A stretch of DNA of 39,724 bases from a virus: the IMG/VR virus record IMGVR_UViG_3300018018_000099, positions 1 through 39,724 of that record. The stretch is one strand, 5' to 3'. Shown one piece after another: positions 31,511 to 38,967 of the stretch. The stretch's first letter is position 1. Every line of letters begins with the position of its first letter. The notes below the pieces were generated by a model. It searched no databases. It saw only the letters and a program-made list of their open reading frames with translations, and had not been told where the DNA came from. A program made the translations under genes and the position numbers.

Positions 31511-31806
31511 TTCCGTCCTCCTGTATATTTGGACTCAAACCTTTCCCAGCACCCACAAGGGCAACTAGGTGTCGCCTCGCTGTTCTCTATGGCCTCAATC
31601 ATCTCCCTTGCTACCTCAGTCTTTGCTTGCTCAATCTGTTGTTGCCAAATCAAATCCTGTTTGTGTATTCGCTCTTGATAATAAGCTACATCGGCATCCA
31701 GTTGGGCTTCCCTACTATGAAGATATGTATATGCCTCTAAGTCTTTGTGGTTCAATTCCATCCATTCCCCTACTTCATCAGCCGTTAATATCTTTGGCTT
31801 CTCCAT
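31507..31806 (-). CDS. Hypothetical coiled-coil protein with a Cys-rich end (99 aa)
   Basis: 99 residues: an N-terminal LTADEVGEWMELNHKDLEAY segment, a helix rich in Gln and Glu (about 30-75) and a CPCGC cluster near the C-terminus. AAAGGAGGAAC directly before ATG 31806 decides the start; a longer frame to 31896 would run through the replication gene. It overlaps the end of that gene by 29 bp. Confidence 0.7.
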   Translation of the reverse strand: MEKPKILTADEVGEWMELNHKDLEAYTYLHSREAQLDADVAYYQERIHKQDLIWQQQIEQAKTEVAREMIEAIENSEATPSCPCGCWERFESKYTGGRK

Positions 31807-32635
31807 GTTCCTCCTTTGCTCTATCCTTGCTTTGCAATGACTCAATTCCCGTGTGAACCAGATGACCATATTTGCCGCGGGTATATTTGTTAGCATCCTG
31901 GTTTTTATTATTCGCTCTGCCGTATCGTTTCCAGTTACTTAGAGTCCAAGCGACATAAGACCAATTCCTTCTATGTCGGCTCATCGCCTCGTTGATGGCA
32001 TCTCGGACCCACGGCGCCGAGAATATATTTACGGTCTTCTTAATGTCGTCTTCTATTACCTCATCAAGGGATTCTTCCTCCCGTAACCCCACCATCTTTT
32101 TATAAAGAGCTAAAATATCTTCTATAGATAAACTACTACTTTCTTCTTTTATTTCATTTCCTTTAGTTTCCTCTCTTTTCCTTTCGTCAGTAGAAATGGC
32201 TATTTCGGGTGTAGTTATTGGATTTCTACCTGTAGTTATCAATTTAATAGGTGTAGAAAAGGGTTTTAAGGGTATTTCCCGACGGCGGTTGTGGTAGACC
32301 TCAGCCAGGTTATCAACAAGATTTTGGCACCAGATTATTCTGTTAGTCTCCCAGAGCTGTTTATCTATAGCCTTCATTTCTACAAGTAGATTAAGCATTT
32401 CTACACCTTGGTTTTCCGTAATGTGGATTTTCCCGCAAAAGACCTGTAAACGCCGGGGATCACTCCAATCAAGAAAGTGCCCATCCGTAGATGCTAGCTT
32501 CTCCAGGAGCTTGAACCAGAAAGCGTAGCCATCATTGTTATACTGCCCCTCCAGGACGGCAAGGGTCGCACTTTCTGTGCTGGCATGGGCATCATGGGGG
32601 AAGTAATCTACTGTATTCTTTAACGTTCTAGCCAT
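31778..32635 (-). CDS. Replication initiator with DnaD-like C-terminus
   Basis: 285 residues. The N-terminus (YFPHDAHASTESATLAVLEG, NNDGYAFWFKLLEKLA) matches the Lin1244/DUF4373-type winged-helix domain of phage replication organisers. A linker rich in Glu and Ser follows. At about 195-250 is a DnaD-like domain (WVRDAINEAMSRHRRNWSYV, LSNWKRYGRANN). It would bind the phage origin and help load the host helicase. No phage helicase, primase or polymerase is seen, so host machinery must be used. AGGAGAGATGA precedes ATG 32635. Confidence 0.82.
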   Translation of the reverse strand: MARTLKNTVDYFPHDAHASTESATLAVLEGQYNNDGYAFWFKLLEKLASTDGHFLDWSDPRRLQVFCGKIHITENQGVEMLNLLVEMKAIDKQLWETNRIIWCQNLVDNLAEVYHNRRREIPLKPFSTPIKLITTGRNPITTPEIAISTDERKREETKGNEIKEESSSLSIEDILALYKKMVGLREEESLDEVIEDDIKKTVNIFSAPWVRDAINEAMSRHRRNWSYVAWTLSNWKRYGRANNKNQDANKYTRGKYGHLVHTGIESLQSKDRAKEEHGEAKDING

Positions 32636-32685
32636 TCATCTCTCCTGTCATACTAGCTCCATAACTTCTTGAGAACACCGCCAAA

Positions 32686-33234
32686 CTATCCCCATTGTTC
32701 CGCCATAACTTCAGCGATTGCCAAATATGTTCTGCTCCGATTTTTCCACCTATCAACACCTGGCGGTTCACGATGAACCTTATCAATAATTCCTTCGCCA
32801 CCAGAAGTCTTGCAAATTAAAGGTGGTAAATTTTTTAACCAGAGACACGTTGCCTTACTCTCAGCGATACCAAAATAGTAAGGCTGAATTATCTGGTCTG
32901 GCTTACGAAGCCTAGAGGATATAACGCCGATGGGATTCTCAATAGCTATCTTCTCTATCGGTACTGTCATTAGCAGAGCAACAAACATCAAGGCGTCCCA
33001 TTGTTCCTGTTTCTTATCCTTAAACCACCTCGCCCCACTGACTGCTAAATGAGTACACGGGGGGAAGGCGAGCATCATATCCCAGCCGTCATTGAGTACG
33101 TTGCGAACATCACCCTGGATGTGATTCCCCTCAATCTCTGTAGGCAATAAATCGCAACTCCAAGCATTATGTCCCTTATGCTTAAAGGCTTCCCTGACTA
33201 TCCCGCTAAATTCACACGCTATTAACACTTTCAT
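32686..33234 (-). CDS. Small C5-methyltransferase-like protein (182 aa)
   Basis: 182 residues. ACEFSGIVREAF resembles methyltransferase motif I, AFPPCTHLAVSGARWF carries the Pro-Cys catalytic motif IV, and AIENPIGVIS stands where ENV (motif VI) is expected. The target recognition domain and later motifs are missing, so the chain is about half the usual length. Phage proteins of this compact kind are common and often called cytosine methyltransferases. Activity on phage DNA, perhaps against host restriction, is possible but unproven. Distance to the next gene is about 50 bp. Confidence 0.7.
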   Translation of the reverse strand: MKVLIACEFSGIVREAFKHKGHNAWSCDLLPTEIEGNHIQGDVRNVLNDGWDMMLAFPPCTHLAVSGARWFKDKKQEQWDALMFVALLMTVPIEKIAIENPIGVISSRLRKPDQIIQPYYFGIAESKATCLWLKNLPPLICKTSGGEGIIDKVHREPPGVDRWKNRSRTYLAIAEVMAEQWG

Positions 33235-33257
33235 TAGTAAGGTTTCACCTTCTCACC

Positions 33258-33617
33258 TTATCCCAATAACTCAGGGTTCTCATAGATGTTGCCGATGACC
33301 TTAGTTTCAATACCCTGCCGTTTACGAGCATATATCCAATCAACAAGAAGTGTGCTATGGGCTAATCTAAACATACCATCCTCAAATTCCACTTTATAGG
33401 CCCAGCCCTTTTCGCCGACAATATCCCCCTCATAAATCTCCTTGCCGTTCTTATCCTTGAGTCCCGTAAATTCTCCAACTGTTTCAGGGCGGATAGCACC
33501 AGCATGAACATTTGCAAAGAAGGTAGCAAGGTTGACGTGGTTTTCACCTTGCGGATTTGGCTCTCCATACCACCATTTACCATCTACCCCTAAACCTCTA
33601 AACTTAATCTCTCTCAT
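33258..33617 (-). CDS. YopX-family phage protein
   Basis: 119 residues. It begins MREIKFRGLGVDGKWWYGE and contains TGLKDKNGKEIYEGDIV and the GNIYENPELL ending, the classic YopX signature. The family is widespread in phages of Gram-positive and related hosts; its role is still unclear. TAAGGTGAAA-type sequence is not present; the start is set by the family N-terminus. Confidence 0.9.
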   Translation of the reverse strand: MREIKFRGLGVDGKWWYGEPNPQGENHVNLATFFANVHAGAIRPETVGEFTGLKDKNGKEIYEGDIVGEKGWAYKVEFEDGMFRLAHSTLLVDWIYARKRQGIETKVIGNIYENPELLG

Positions 33618-33626
33618 ATTCTCCTT

Positions 33627-34160
33627 TCACCTTATCCTGAATGTATAAACAAATACCCAAGGATTAACTTCGCCGATTTGCGGATTTAGTTTAAGAAATT
33701 CCTTATTAAATTCATCAATCGTGGCATCGCCAAATCCCTCTTTAATGACATCTGCTAGTGTTATCTCCTGCAATCTCTCTGCCCTGACATCTGTTATCAC
33801 AATAAAGTAACGGGCTGCTTCTTCTGGTAAGGCTCGGCTTGATAGATACGGTTTCTGCCATCGCCAATGTAATCGGTTAAGTGAACGATAAAACATAACT
33901 GGTTGCCTATCTGAAGCATAGACGGCGAGTTCACCATCTTGTTGGATTTTCTCTTTGATATAGACAGTCTCGCCTACTTGGTAGCGAGGAATATGTACAC
34001 GTTCATAGCTATCATCAGTTAGTCCAGAAATCCAGTATGGCGAATTTGCATGTTTTATTAAGTCTGTCTTCGGCTGTGGCTTAATCACCCTTCTAGTCTG
34101 TGTTTTCCTGCCTTCAATGATGGCTTGTATCATATCGGGCTTAAACATGATGCCTTTCAT
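33627..34160 (-). CDS. ASCH-domain phage protein
   Basis: 177 residues. KPDMIQAIIEGRKTQTRRVI and KPQP open the protein, with GETVYIKE, then ITDVRAERLQEITLADVIKE and WVFVYTFR near the end. This is the ASCH/PUA-like fold of many phage early proteins, thought to bind RNA or modified nucleotides. AAGAGGTGATTT precedes ATG 34160. Confidence 0.85.
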   Translation of the reverse strand: MKGIMFKPDMIQAIIEGRKTQTRRVIKPQPKTDLIKHANSPYWISGLTDDSYERVHIPRYQVGETVYIKEKIQQDGELAVYASDRQPVMFYRSLNRLHWRWQKPYLSSRALPEEAARYFIVITDVRAERLQEITLADVIKEGFGDATIDEFNKEFLKLNPQIGEVNPWVFVYTFRIR

Positions 34161-34249
34161 AAATCACCTCTTAACTGGTGGCGAGAGCCGTTGTCCCCAC
34201 CACCTATTTCAAAAAAGGAGGGAAGAACTGAAAGATGGTTAATTGTCAT
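34157..34249 (-). CDS. Possible 30-codon gene between zinc protein and ASCH gene
   Basis: A 30-residue frame (MTINHLSVLPSFFEIGGGDN at its start) with GAGG six bases before ATG 34249 and an ATGA overlap with the ASCH start. The spacing is gene-like, but at this length it may be chance. Confidence 0.25.
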   Translation of the reverse strand: MTINHLSVLPSFFEIGGGDNGSRHQLRGDL

Positions 34250-34574
34250 TTATAACCTCTTTGACTTCCTCTATTGTCATACTCCACCTATCCCTGAATT
34301 GTTGGGCTCGTATTGAGCCTACGCCCAAACTGCGAATTGCATGGTATCTCTGGTATCTTACGACCTTCCTGTGCTCTAATCCTTTGGTACTTCTGCACGG
34401 ATACTTCTTCCCATAACTCGGATAATCCTTTCGGCTCTTGACTTCTGAGATAATCTTCGTCCGTGTCTCCTGAACTCGCCGGTATAAAGAACACTGCCAG
34501 TTTAAGCAGAGATAGACAAAGTGCTTATTGAAGTTAGTCTCTGTTAAGGGCCCTTTACATTGTGAGCAATTCAT
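34239..34574 (-). CDS. Hypothetical zinc-ribbon-like protein (111 aa)
   Basis: 111 residues. MNCSQCKGPL and CLNWQC give a four-Cys zinc knuckle at the N-terminus. A basic centre (KIISEVKSRKDYPSYGKKYP) and a helix-turn-helix-like end (RSLGVGSIRAQQFRDRW) follow. It looks like a DNA-binding regulator, perhaps of early genes. GAGGGATAGA precedes ATG 34574. Family not recognised. Confidence 0.7.
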   Translation of the reverse strand: MNCSQCKGPLTETNFNKHFVYLCLNWQCSLYRRVQETRTKIISEVKSRKDYPSYGKKYPCRSTKGLEHRKVVRYQRYHAIRSLGVGSIRAQQFRDRWSMTIEEVKEVINDN

Positions 34575-34661
34575 TCTATCCCTCTTAATCGAGCCTCTTA
34601 ACCTTTGGGATTACTTTTTAACTCTTTAAGAAGCTCTCAAAAAGGATTAAGCTCTAATGTA

Positions 34662-35132
34662 CTATGTGATTTCCTTCCAATGTTTTAACCACTCATCAAA
34701 TCCCTCTTGGGCTAATATCTCTAGGATATGAGGCATTACATCAGAGAATTGCTTTTTAATTTGCTCCCAGCAAAAGCGGTGAACAATGATTTGCCCTATA
34801 ACTGCCCATTCGGCTTCAATAAATACCTTTATTTCCAGTCTTCTGACTGTCTCGGCAGCTATATCGTGGGAATCTTGATAACCTTTTATATTCCTGAGGT
34901 CTGCGCCACTGAGGTATGCGCCCCTGAGGTCTGCGCCACTGAGGTCTGCGCCACTGAGGTATGCGCCACTGAGGTCTGCTCTCCTGAGGTCTGCACTCCT
35001 GAGGTCTGCGCCACTGAGGTCTGCGCCCCTGAGGTCTGCACCATTGTTTTCCTCAAGACATTCTTTGGTGCTCTCGTAGTTTCCCTTTACGATAATAGTT
35101 CCTGTCATTTTATGCCTGATTTCTATTTCCAT
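34662..35132 (-). CDS. Pentapeptide-repeat protein (156 aa)
   Basis: 156 residues. A short N-terminal beta segment is followed by about ten A-D/Y-L-x-x repeats ([20 protein letters not shown] at about residues 31-50), which form a right-handed four-sided beta helix. A C-terminal helical domain ([20 protein letters not shown]) follows. Some longer pentapeptide proteins mimic DNA and protect gyrase; with only two to three helical turns this one is too short for that and may be a scaffold or stabiliser. GGAGGAAGTAA precedes ATG 35132. Confidence 0.85.
   Translation of the reverse strand: MEIEIRHKMTGTIIVKGNYESTKECLEENNGADLRGADLSGADLRSADLRRADLSGAYLSGADLSGADLRGAYLSGADLRNIKGYQDSHDIAAETVRRLEIKVFIEAEWAVIGQIIVHRFCWEQIKKQFSDVMPHILEILAQEGFDEWLKHWKEIT
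34894..35043. repeat. Ten 15-bp tandem repeats (pentapeptide codons)
   Basis: CTGAGGTCTGCGCCA and close variants are repeated ten times head to tail on the plus strand. They encode the pentapeptide units on the minus strand. The high DNA-level identity suggests recent expansion by slippage. Confidence 0.9.
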
Positions 35133-35149
35133 TTACTTCCTCCATATTC

Positions 35150-35218
35150 TTAAGGTTCAATCCCTTTTGCTTTCTTTACATCATCCCAAGCTTTATTCAA
35201 TCCCACTAGCTTCAAGCC
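35150..35218 (-). pseudogene. Stranded gene end, related to the 29895-30245 protein
   Basis: In a frame that overlaps the end of the 35193-35888 gene, the codons read GLKLVGLNKAWDDVKKAKGIEP then stop. The 29895-30245 protein ends HKLVGLKNLWDEVKAEK. The DNA is also similar (about two thirds of bases). It looks like the tail of a duplicated gene left after a deletion or fusion. Confidence 0.45.
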
Positions 35219-35888
35219 TGTTCTGAACTTCTTTTACGAACTCCTCTTGCTGTTCTTTGGTGAGACTTTCCACTAAAGCCTTAATTGAAGTCCCTATGGC
35301 TTTAGGGTATTTCTTCTTTAACCACTTACTAACATCAGTCCAGTTCAGCGTTTCCAAGGACTCTTTTAGCCAGTCCATATCTATATTAGGCTTAGTAATC
35401 GGCGCCGTACTCTTACCTTCGGGTGAGTCGAAAATCTCAGTCCCTAGCTTGGGTTCCGGTGCTTTGGGTAGTCCGTTCTTTTTCAACCAGTTATAGAAAA
35501 CATCGGCCTGGTTGATTATCTCAACCACTGGTATCTTGTCCGCCACAGCTAGGTCCTTGGCATAGGAGCAACACTGTGACCTTACTGACTGCTCTATCTC
35601 CTCGGGTGACTTCCCACGATAGCCTTCCTTCTTCACGCTTACTGGCTGGCCATCAAGATAAATCTGGACAACCTTATGATTTGTATATTCACCCCTTTGT
35701 TCAGTCTCTACATTGGCAATGATTGTCTGACCCACCTTAATCGCTTCAAATAGGCTAGACCTAGCCGTGAAATATGAGTGCTTCTCTTCCTGGCCTTTAA
35801 CCCTGAAAGGCAGTATAGGAAATTGCTTATCTCCTATCTTCTTGATTTCTTCGACTTCTGTTATTGTTAGATTCTTTCGTTCAGACAT
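35193..35888 (-). CDS. Candidate ssDNA-binding protein (231 aa)
   Basis: 231 residues. The N-terminal part (FPILPFRVKGQEEKHSYFTA, FEAIKVGQTIIANVETE) has the strand pattern of an OB fold. A helical segment (SVRSQCCSYAKDLAVADKIP, VFYNWLKKNG) and an acidic Pro/Ser linker follow, then a C-terminal domain with KALVESLTKEQQEEFVKEVQ. The 35889-36521 gene lies directly upstream with no gap. Together they look like a DNA-recombination or replication pair. No motif proves binding. Confidence 0.6.
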   Translation of the reverse strand: MSERKNLTITEVEEIKKIGDKQFPILPFRVKGQEEKHSYFTARSSLFEAIKVGQTIIANVETEQRGEYTNHKVVQIYLDGQPVSVKKEGYRGKSPEEIEQSVRSQCCSYAKDLAVADKIPVVEIINQADVFYNWLKKNGLPKAPEPKLGTEIFDSPEGKSTAPITKPNIDMDWLKESLETLNWTDVSKWLKKKYPKAIGTSIKALVESLTKEQQEEFVKEVQNRLEASGIE

Positions 35889-36521
35889 TTACTTACTCCC
35901 CCTGGCGACTGTAACGTATTTCTTTGTTATGAGGACGCCTGGTATCTCCATGACGCCTGACTTTACCCTGGCTCGAATACGGCTAAGGTTCGGCTCGCAC
36001 AATTCACGTGGCACTAGGGATGGGTTCACAATGCTAATGTCAAAGTCCTCTCGATAGGTAACGGCACCCAGATGTGCATGACTGGTTTTAGATGGTGCTT
36101 CGGGTATATCCGCGGTCGGGCATATCTCAACTACTTCGCCTGTTTTTTCTGCCTCAACAATCTTCGCTGCTTGCTCAGCAAGGGCTATCATCCTTAATTC
36201 CTCTGCTTCCTTAGTTTGCTGGGTATGATAATCCTGTAAGGCTTTATTGACTACGAAGATGCCCATGTTTAACTTGTCTGATAACGGTTTGAACAAAGCA
36301 TTGATTCTGTCCCTGGTTTCATTGACTGGCTCCAAGAGTTCCTTGCGTTTGGTTTCAATATCTCGCAAGGATTGCCTGGCATGTATCAGCATATCCTCAG
36401 CGTTGCGTTGTTCCTCATCAGATTTAATAATCTCAGTGGCTCCCATCCACTCTAGCAACTTGGACTGATTCTGCTGTAATGTGGTAACTTCGGTTTCTAC
36501 CCTTGTTTCTATTGTTTGCAT
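35889..36521 (-). CDS. Coiled-coil early protein, recombination-associated (210 aa)
   Basis: 210 residues. The first 140 are coiled coil (NAEDMLIHARQSLRDIETKR, LSDKLNMGIFVVNKALQDYH). The C-terminal third is a folded domain (YREDFDISIVNPSLVPRELC, VKSGVMEIPGVLITKKYVTV). This two-part protein is often found beside phage single-strand annealing or ssDNA-binding genes. AAAGGAGGAATC lies inside the preceding small gene, before ATG 36521. Exact role unknown. Confidence 0.7.
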   Translation of the reverse strand: MQTIETRVETEVTTLQQNQSKLLEWMGATEIIKSDEEQRNAEDMLIHARQSLRDIETKRKELLEPVNETRDRINALFKPLSDKLNMGIFVVNKALQDYHTQQTKEAEELRMIALAEQAAKIVEAEKTGEVVEICPTADIPEAPSKTSHAHLGAVTYREDFDISIVNPSLVPRELCEPNLSRIRARVKSGVMEIPGVLITKKYVTVARGSK

Positions 36522-36631
36522 GATTCCTCCTTTATATCTTCGCCCTTACATTCTGGGCATTGACCATTTCTGTATTCTTGGTTGGTCTGTTCCATCTCTG
36601 TAAATTCGGCTCCGCAATCTTGGCAAATCAT
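36509..36631 (-). CDS. Zinc-ribbon miniprotein (40 aa)
   Basis: 40 residues with Cys at 3, 6, 25 and 28 (CQDC and CPEC), a complete zinc ribbon. ATG 36631 overlaps the previous stop (ATGA), with GGAGGAACG in front. Its end overlaps the next gene by 13 bp. It could bind RNA polymerase or DNA. Confidence 0.75.
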   Translation of the reverse strand: MICQDCGAEFTEMEQTNQEYRNGQCPECKGEDIKEESCKQ

Positions 36632-36840
36632 CGTTCCTCCGCATAGCAAGGGTCATGTGCATTGAGGTATGCCTCATATCTTTGCCTATCTTCTGGCGAA
36701 GCCCCTTTTAGTAGAGCCTCAACTATATCTATGGCTGCCTCCGCTCGCTGGTGTAGCATAGTGAGACCCCGTCCCTGAGCAATCCTTAATGTCTCCATAC
36801 CAATCTCGACGTTCTCGGCACACAAAAATTCCTTTGTCAT
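36628..36840 (-). CDS. Small hypothetical protein (70 aa)
   Basis: 70 residues, helical (LTMLHQRAEAAIDIVEALLK), with a His/Cys end (NAHDPCYAEER). It overlaps its neighbours by ATGA on both sides. No family recognised. Confidence 0.65.
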   Translation of the reverse strand: MTKEFLCAENVEIGMETLRIAQGRGLTMLHQRAEAAIDIVEALLKGASPEDRQRYEAYLNAHDPCYAEER

Positions 36841-37067
36841 TTCACTACCTCCCGAATAACAGCATTGAATTTCTCATTAGCTTTTACTAACTGCATCACG
36901 CCCTCTGTTAAGACAGGATCGCCAGCGTTATGATGAAGTTGTCTCACTAATTCCGCAGAACCTAATTTAAGGAAAACATCAACCACAGCTTCAGATAGTC
37001 CTATTCTTACCCGCTTGTTCAATTTGCTCCTTTCCTGATGAGATTCAATAGATGTCGGTTTTGCCAT
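36837..37067 (-). CDS. Small hypothetical protein (76 aa)
   Basis: 76 residues from ATG 37067 ([20 protein letters not shown]). A longer frame would start inside the 12-bp repeat array, so the later ATG is preferred, although its ribosome-binding site (ACGGAA) is weak. Basic N-terminus, helical rest. It overlaps the previous gene by 49 bp. Function unknown. Confidence 0.6.
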   Translation of the reverse strand: MAKPTSIESHQERSKLNKRVRIGLSEAVVDVFLKLGSAELVRQLHHNAGDPVLTEGVMQLVKANEKFNAVIREVVK

Positions 37068-37681
37068 TTCCGTTCGGCAGCCCCAGCGGCATCCCAAGCG
37101 GCAGCCCAAGCGGCATCCCTAGCGGCATCCCTAGCGGCATCCCAAGCGGCATCCCCAGCGGCATCCCTAGCGGCAGCCCAAGCGGCATCCCTAGCGGCAG
37201 CCCAAGCGGCATCCCTAGCGGCATCCCTAGCGGCATCCCTAGCGGCATCCCTAGCGGCATCCCTAGCGGCAGCCAATTTCTCCCGATTTTCTTCAGTTGG
37301 AAATTCCAGATATGTTTTAGCCGCCTCTAGTGCTTGGCGAGGCCGTTTATCAGTAGGATATTTCTTCTCAAAGATATGTAATACCCTCCAAGCACAATCT
37401 ATGGCAAATTGCTGGATTACCTTATTGGGAATTTCCTTAATTATCCTCATTTCAGAGGCACAGAATTTATCTTCGCCCTTTAGGATTTCCCCCCGTGCCT
37501 CACACATAAACCAACGAACACCGAAGATATTATTGAGACTATCAATAGGTTTCTGGCTGGCATGGAAACCACATCCACAAAGAGTTAATCTGCCTTCGCA
37601 CTTCTGCCACTTGCCGATTACCCATTGGATATACCCATGTTCACTCTTAAGGTCTCCCGTTACGAATCTATAACCTTTCAT
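37019..37681 (-). CDS. DUF7666-like protein with A-R-D-A repeats (220 aa)
   Basis: 220 residues. The first 125 ([37 protein letters not shown]) resemble the DUF7666-type domain found in many phages and actinobacteria. From about 136 to 199 come sixteen four-residue repeats of R/W/G-D/A-A-A, which would make a very regular Ala-rich helix. The array ends at [10 protein letters not shown]. Similar Ala-rich tails occur in putative immunity proteins, so an anti-toxin or anti-superinfection role is possible but not shown. GGGAGGGAGAA precedes ATG 37681. Confidence 0.75.
   Translation of the reverse strand: MKGYRFVTGDLKSEHGYIQWVIGKWQKCEGRLTLCGCGFHASQKPIDSLNNIFGVRWFMCEARGEILKGEDKFCASEMRIIKEIPNKVIQQFAIDCAWRVLHIFEKKYPTDKRPRQALEAAKTYLEFPTEENREKLAAARDAARDAARDAARDAARDAAWAAARDAAWAAARDAAGDAAWDAARDAARDAAWAAAWDAAGAAERKWQNRHLLNLIRKGAN
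37085..37276. repeat. Sixteen 12-bp tandem repeats
   Basis: AGCGGCATCCCT and variants (CAT/CAG; last base T, A or C) repeat sixteen times. As the unit is a multiple of three, the array stays open in several frames on both strands, which creates long false reading frames. Confidence 0.95.
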
Positions 37682-37794
37682 TTCTCCCTCCCCAGCTCTT
37701 CAATCCTTATGTTCCCCTTCTCTTTGCAGAAAGCATCGAAGAGCTTGAATACTAGGCTTGCTTTTCCTTTTAGTGTTATAATGACTTTATTCAA
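37678..37794 (-). CDS. Small protein with a TTG start, first gene after int (38 aa)
   Basis: 38 residues (starting NKVIITLKGKASLVFKLFDA after the initiator). GAGGAG lies six bases before TTG 37794, and the stop overlaps the next ATG (ATGA). A strong hairpin sits directly before the ribosome-binding site. The mixed strand-helix pattern could be a small regulator. No family recognised. Confidence 0.6.
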   Translation of the reverse strand: MNKVIITLKGKASLVFKLFDAFCKEKGNIRIEELGREK

Positions 37795-37806
37795 TTACTA
37801 CTCCTC

Positions 37807-37827
37807 GGGGCTGGGATCACCAGCCCC
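37807..37827 (-). promoter_or_regulatory. GC-rich hairpin before the first early ribosome-binding site
   Basis: GGGGCTGG and CCAGCCCC form a perfect 8-bp stem with a 5-nt loop. On the minus strand GAGGAG follows at once. There is no T tract, so it may shape translation or mRNA stability and is not a clear terminator. Confidence 0.55.
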
Positions 37828-37848
37828 TCTTGTATTTGATTCGACCTT

Positions 37849-38721
37849 TTATTCCGATTCAGCGTTTGCTGAGACGTTTTCAAATACCCTCCCTGGACTG
37901 TGCTTATGGTGAATCTCTATTACATCTTCCTCCAGAAGTGGCGTATAGTAATCAGCCGTGGTTTTTATGTCTGTGTGCCCCATAATTAACTGAAGTGCTC
38001 TCATGTTCCCACCGCTTCTCAGGTGATGAACCCCATGGGTTACCCTGAGTGTTTGAGGACCAAATCTTCTACCAGCGTCATAGCCAGATAAGATAAGGTA
38101 CTTCTTTACTATCTTATAAAAACCAGTCTCCCCTAGTGGCATATTTGCGTAGCGTGTTCCTTCTGTCCCATGAAAGACAAAGCCATCTTCATATGCCGGT
38201 AGGCTTAAGAGTAGGTCTCTAGTGACCGGGGACAGTGGAGCTACTCGATAGCCAGTCTTACCATGAATTACTACCCTATCATCCAGAATGTCTTTTCTTT
38301 TGAGTCCACAGCCCTCACCGCTACGGCAGGCTGTGTCAAGAAAGAAAACGATTATTGCCTTGTCTCTTGGGTTTGCATCTTGCACCCTCCAGGCTAGCAG
38401 ATTCAGATTTAGTTCGGTCAAAACAGGTTGAATTTCTCTACGAACCCGTGGTCGGGTTACCGACTTCATAAAATTAGCAGTTCCGAATCGTTTATGTGCA
38501 TAATTATCTGTAGCACGGAATGTCCGATAATAGGAATCGGCATTGTGGGGACCTTGGACAGTTGCAAGAAACTCCTGTATGATGTCGGGTTTTGGGGGGA
38601 ACTGTGGGGATAGTTGAATAAGTCGCTTAGTATGGCAATCATAGCCTCTTAGCGTTCTGGGAGATAGTTCCCTGAGCCTACAATTAGCCATGAAACTAGC
38701 GACAACCTCCGTTGTCCTCAT
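37849..38721 (-). CDS. int: Tyrosine-recombinase integrase
   Basis: 290 residues. An N-terminal SAM-like DNA-binding domain (about 1-85) is followed by the catalytic domain with Arg133 (ACRSGEG), Lys155 (HGKTGYRV), Arg226, His249 (MGHTDIKTTADYYT) and Tyr258 or 259. The first His of the usual HxxR box is Gln (QTLR, 223-226). It inserts the phage into tRNA-Lys at attR, about 80 bp away. AAAGGAG precedes ATG 38721. Only a weak TACAAT-like -10 is visible upstream; in the circular genome the promoter of the left-end HTH gene would read into it. Confidence 0.93.
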   Translation of the reverse strand: MRTTEVVASFMANCRLRELSPRTLRGYDCHTKRLIQLSPQFPPKPDIIQEFLATVQGPHNADSYYRTFRATDNYAHKRFGTANFMKSVTRPRVRREIQPVLTELNLNLLAWRVQDANPRDKAIIVFFLDTACRSGEGCGLKRKDILDDRVVIHGKTGYRVAPLSPVTRDLLLSLPAYEDGFVFHGTEGTRYANMPLGETGFYKIVKKYLILSGYDAGRRFGPQTLRVTHGVHHLRSGGNMRALQLIMGHTDIKTTADYYTPLLEEDVIEIHHKHSPGRVFENVSANAESE

Positions 38722-38799
38722 AGCTTTTGTCTCCTTTCGTTAATTCATGACAAAATTGTAGGCGAGCAGTTCTAATGAATGATAGAGGGAGATTAGAGA

Positions 38800-38873
<74 letters not shown>

Positions 38874-38967
38874 GAGGTAATAATGTTAGCATTAAGGAAC
38901 AGCGCCGACAAGTAGGCTGTAACGAATGAATTGACTTTACGGTTTATGGTAAAATGAACCCTTGTCA

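Noticed and set aside
31807-31896. Longer start for the 31507-31806 gene
   Set aside because: It would overlap the replication gene by over 100 bp, and a strong ribosome-binding site marks the ATG at 31806.
34728-35153. 141-codon rightward frame with [11 protein letters not shown] repeats
   Set aside because: Antisense shadow of the pentapeptide repeats; no start signals.
34894-37276. Repeat arrays as a CRISPR locus
   Set aside because: Units are 12 and 15 bp, head to tail without spacers, and encode regular protein repeats. No cas genes.
37038-37673. 211-codon rightward frame across the 12-bp repeats, and other long frames there
   Set aside because: They exist only because a 12-bp repeat lacks stops in several frames. 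No ribosome-binding site, and the leftward frame has a folded N-terminal domain and operon coupling.
38928-38955. Consensus promoter for lepB
   Set aside because: TTGACT and TAAAAT are only 13 nt apart, too close for a normal sigma-70 promoter; the -10 alone may still be used.
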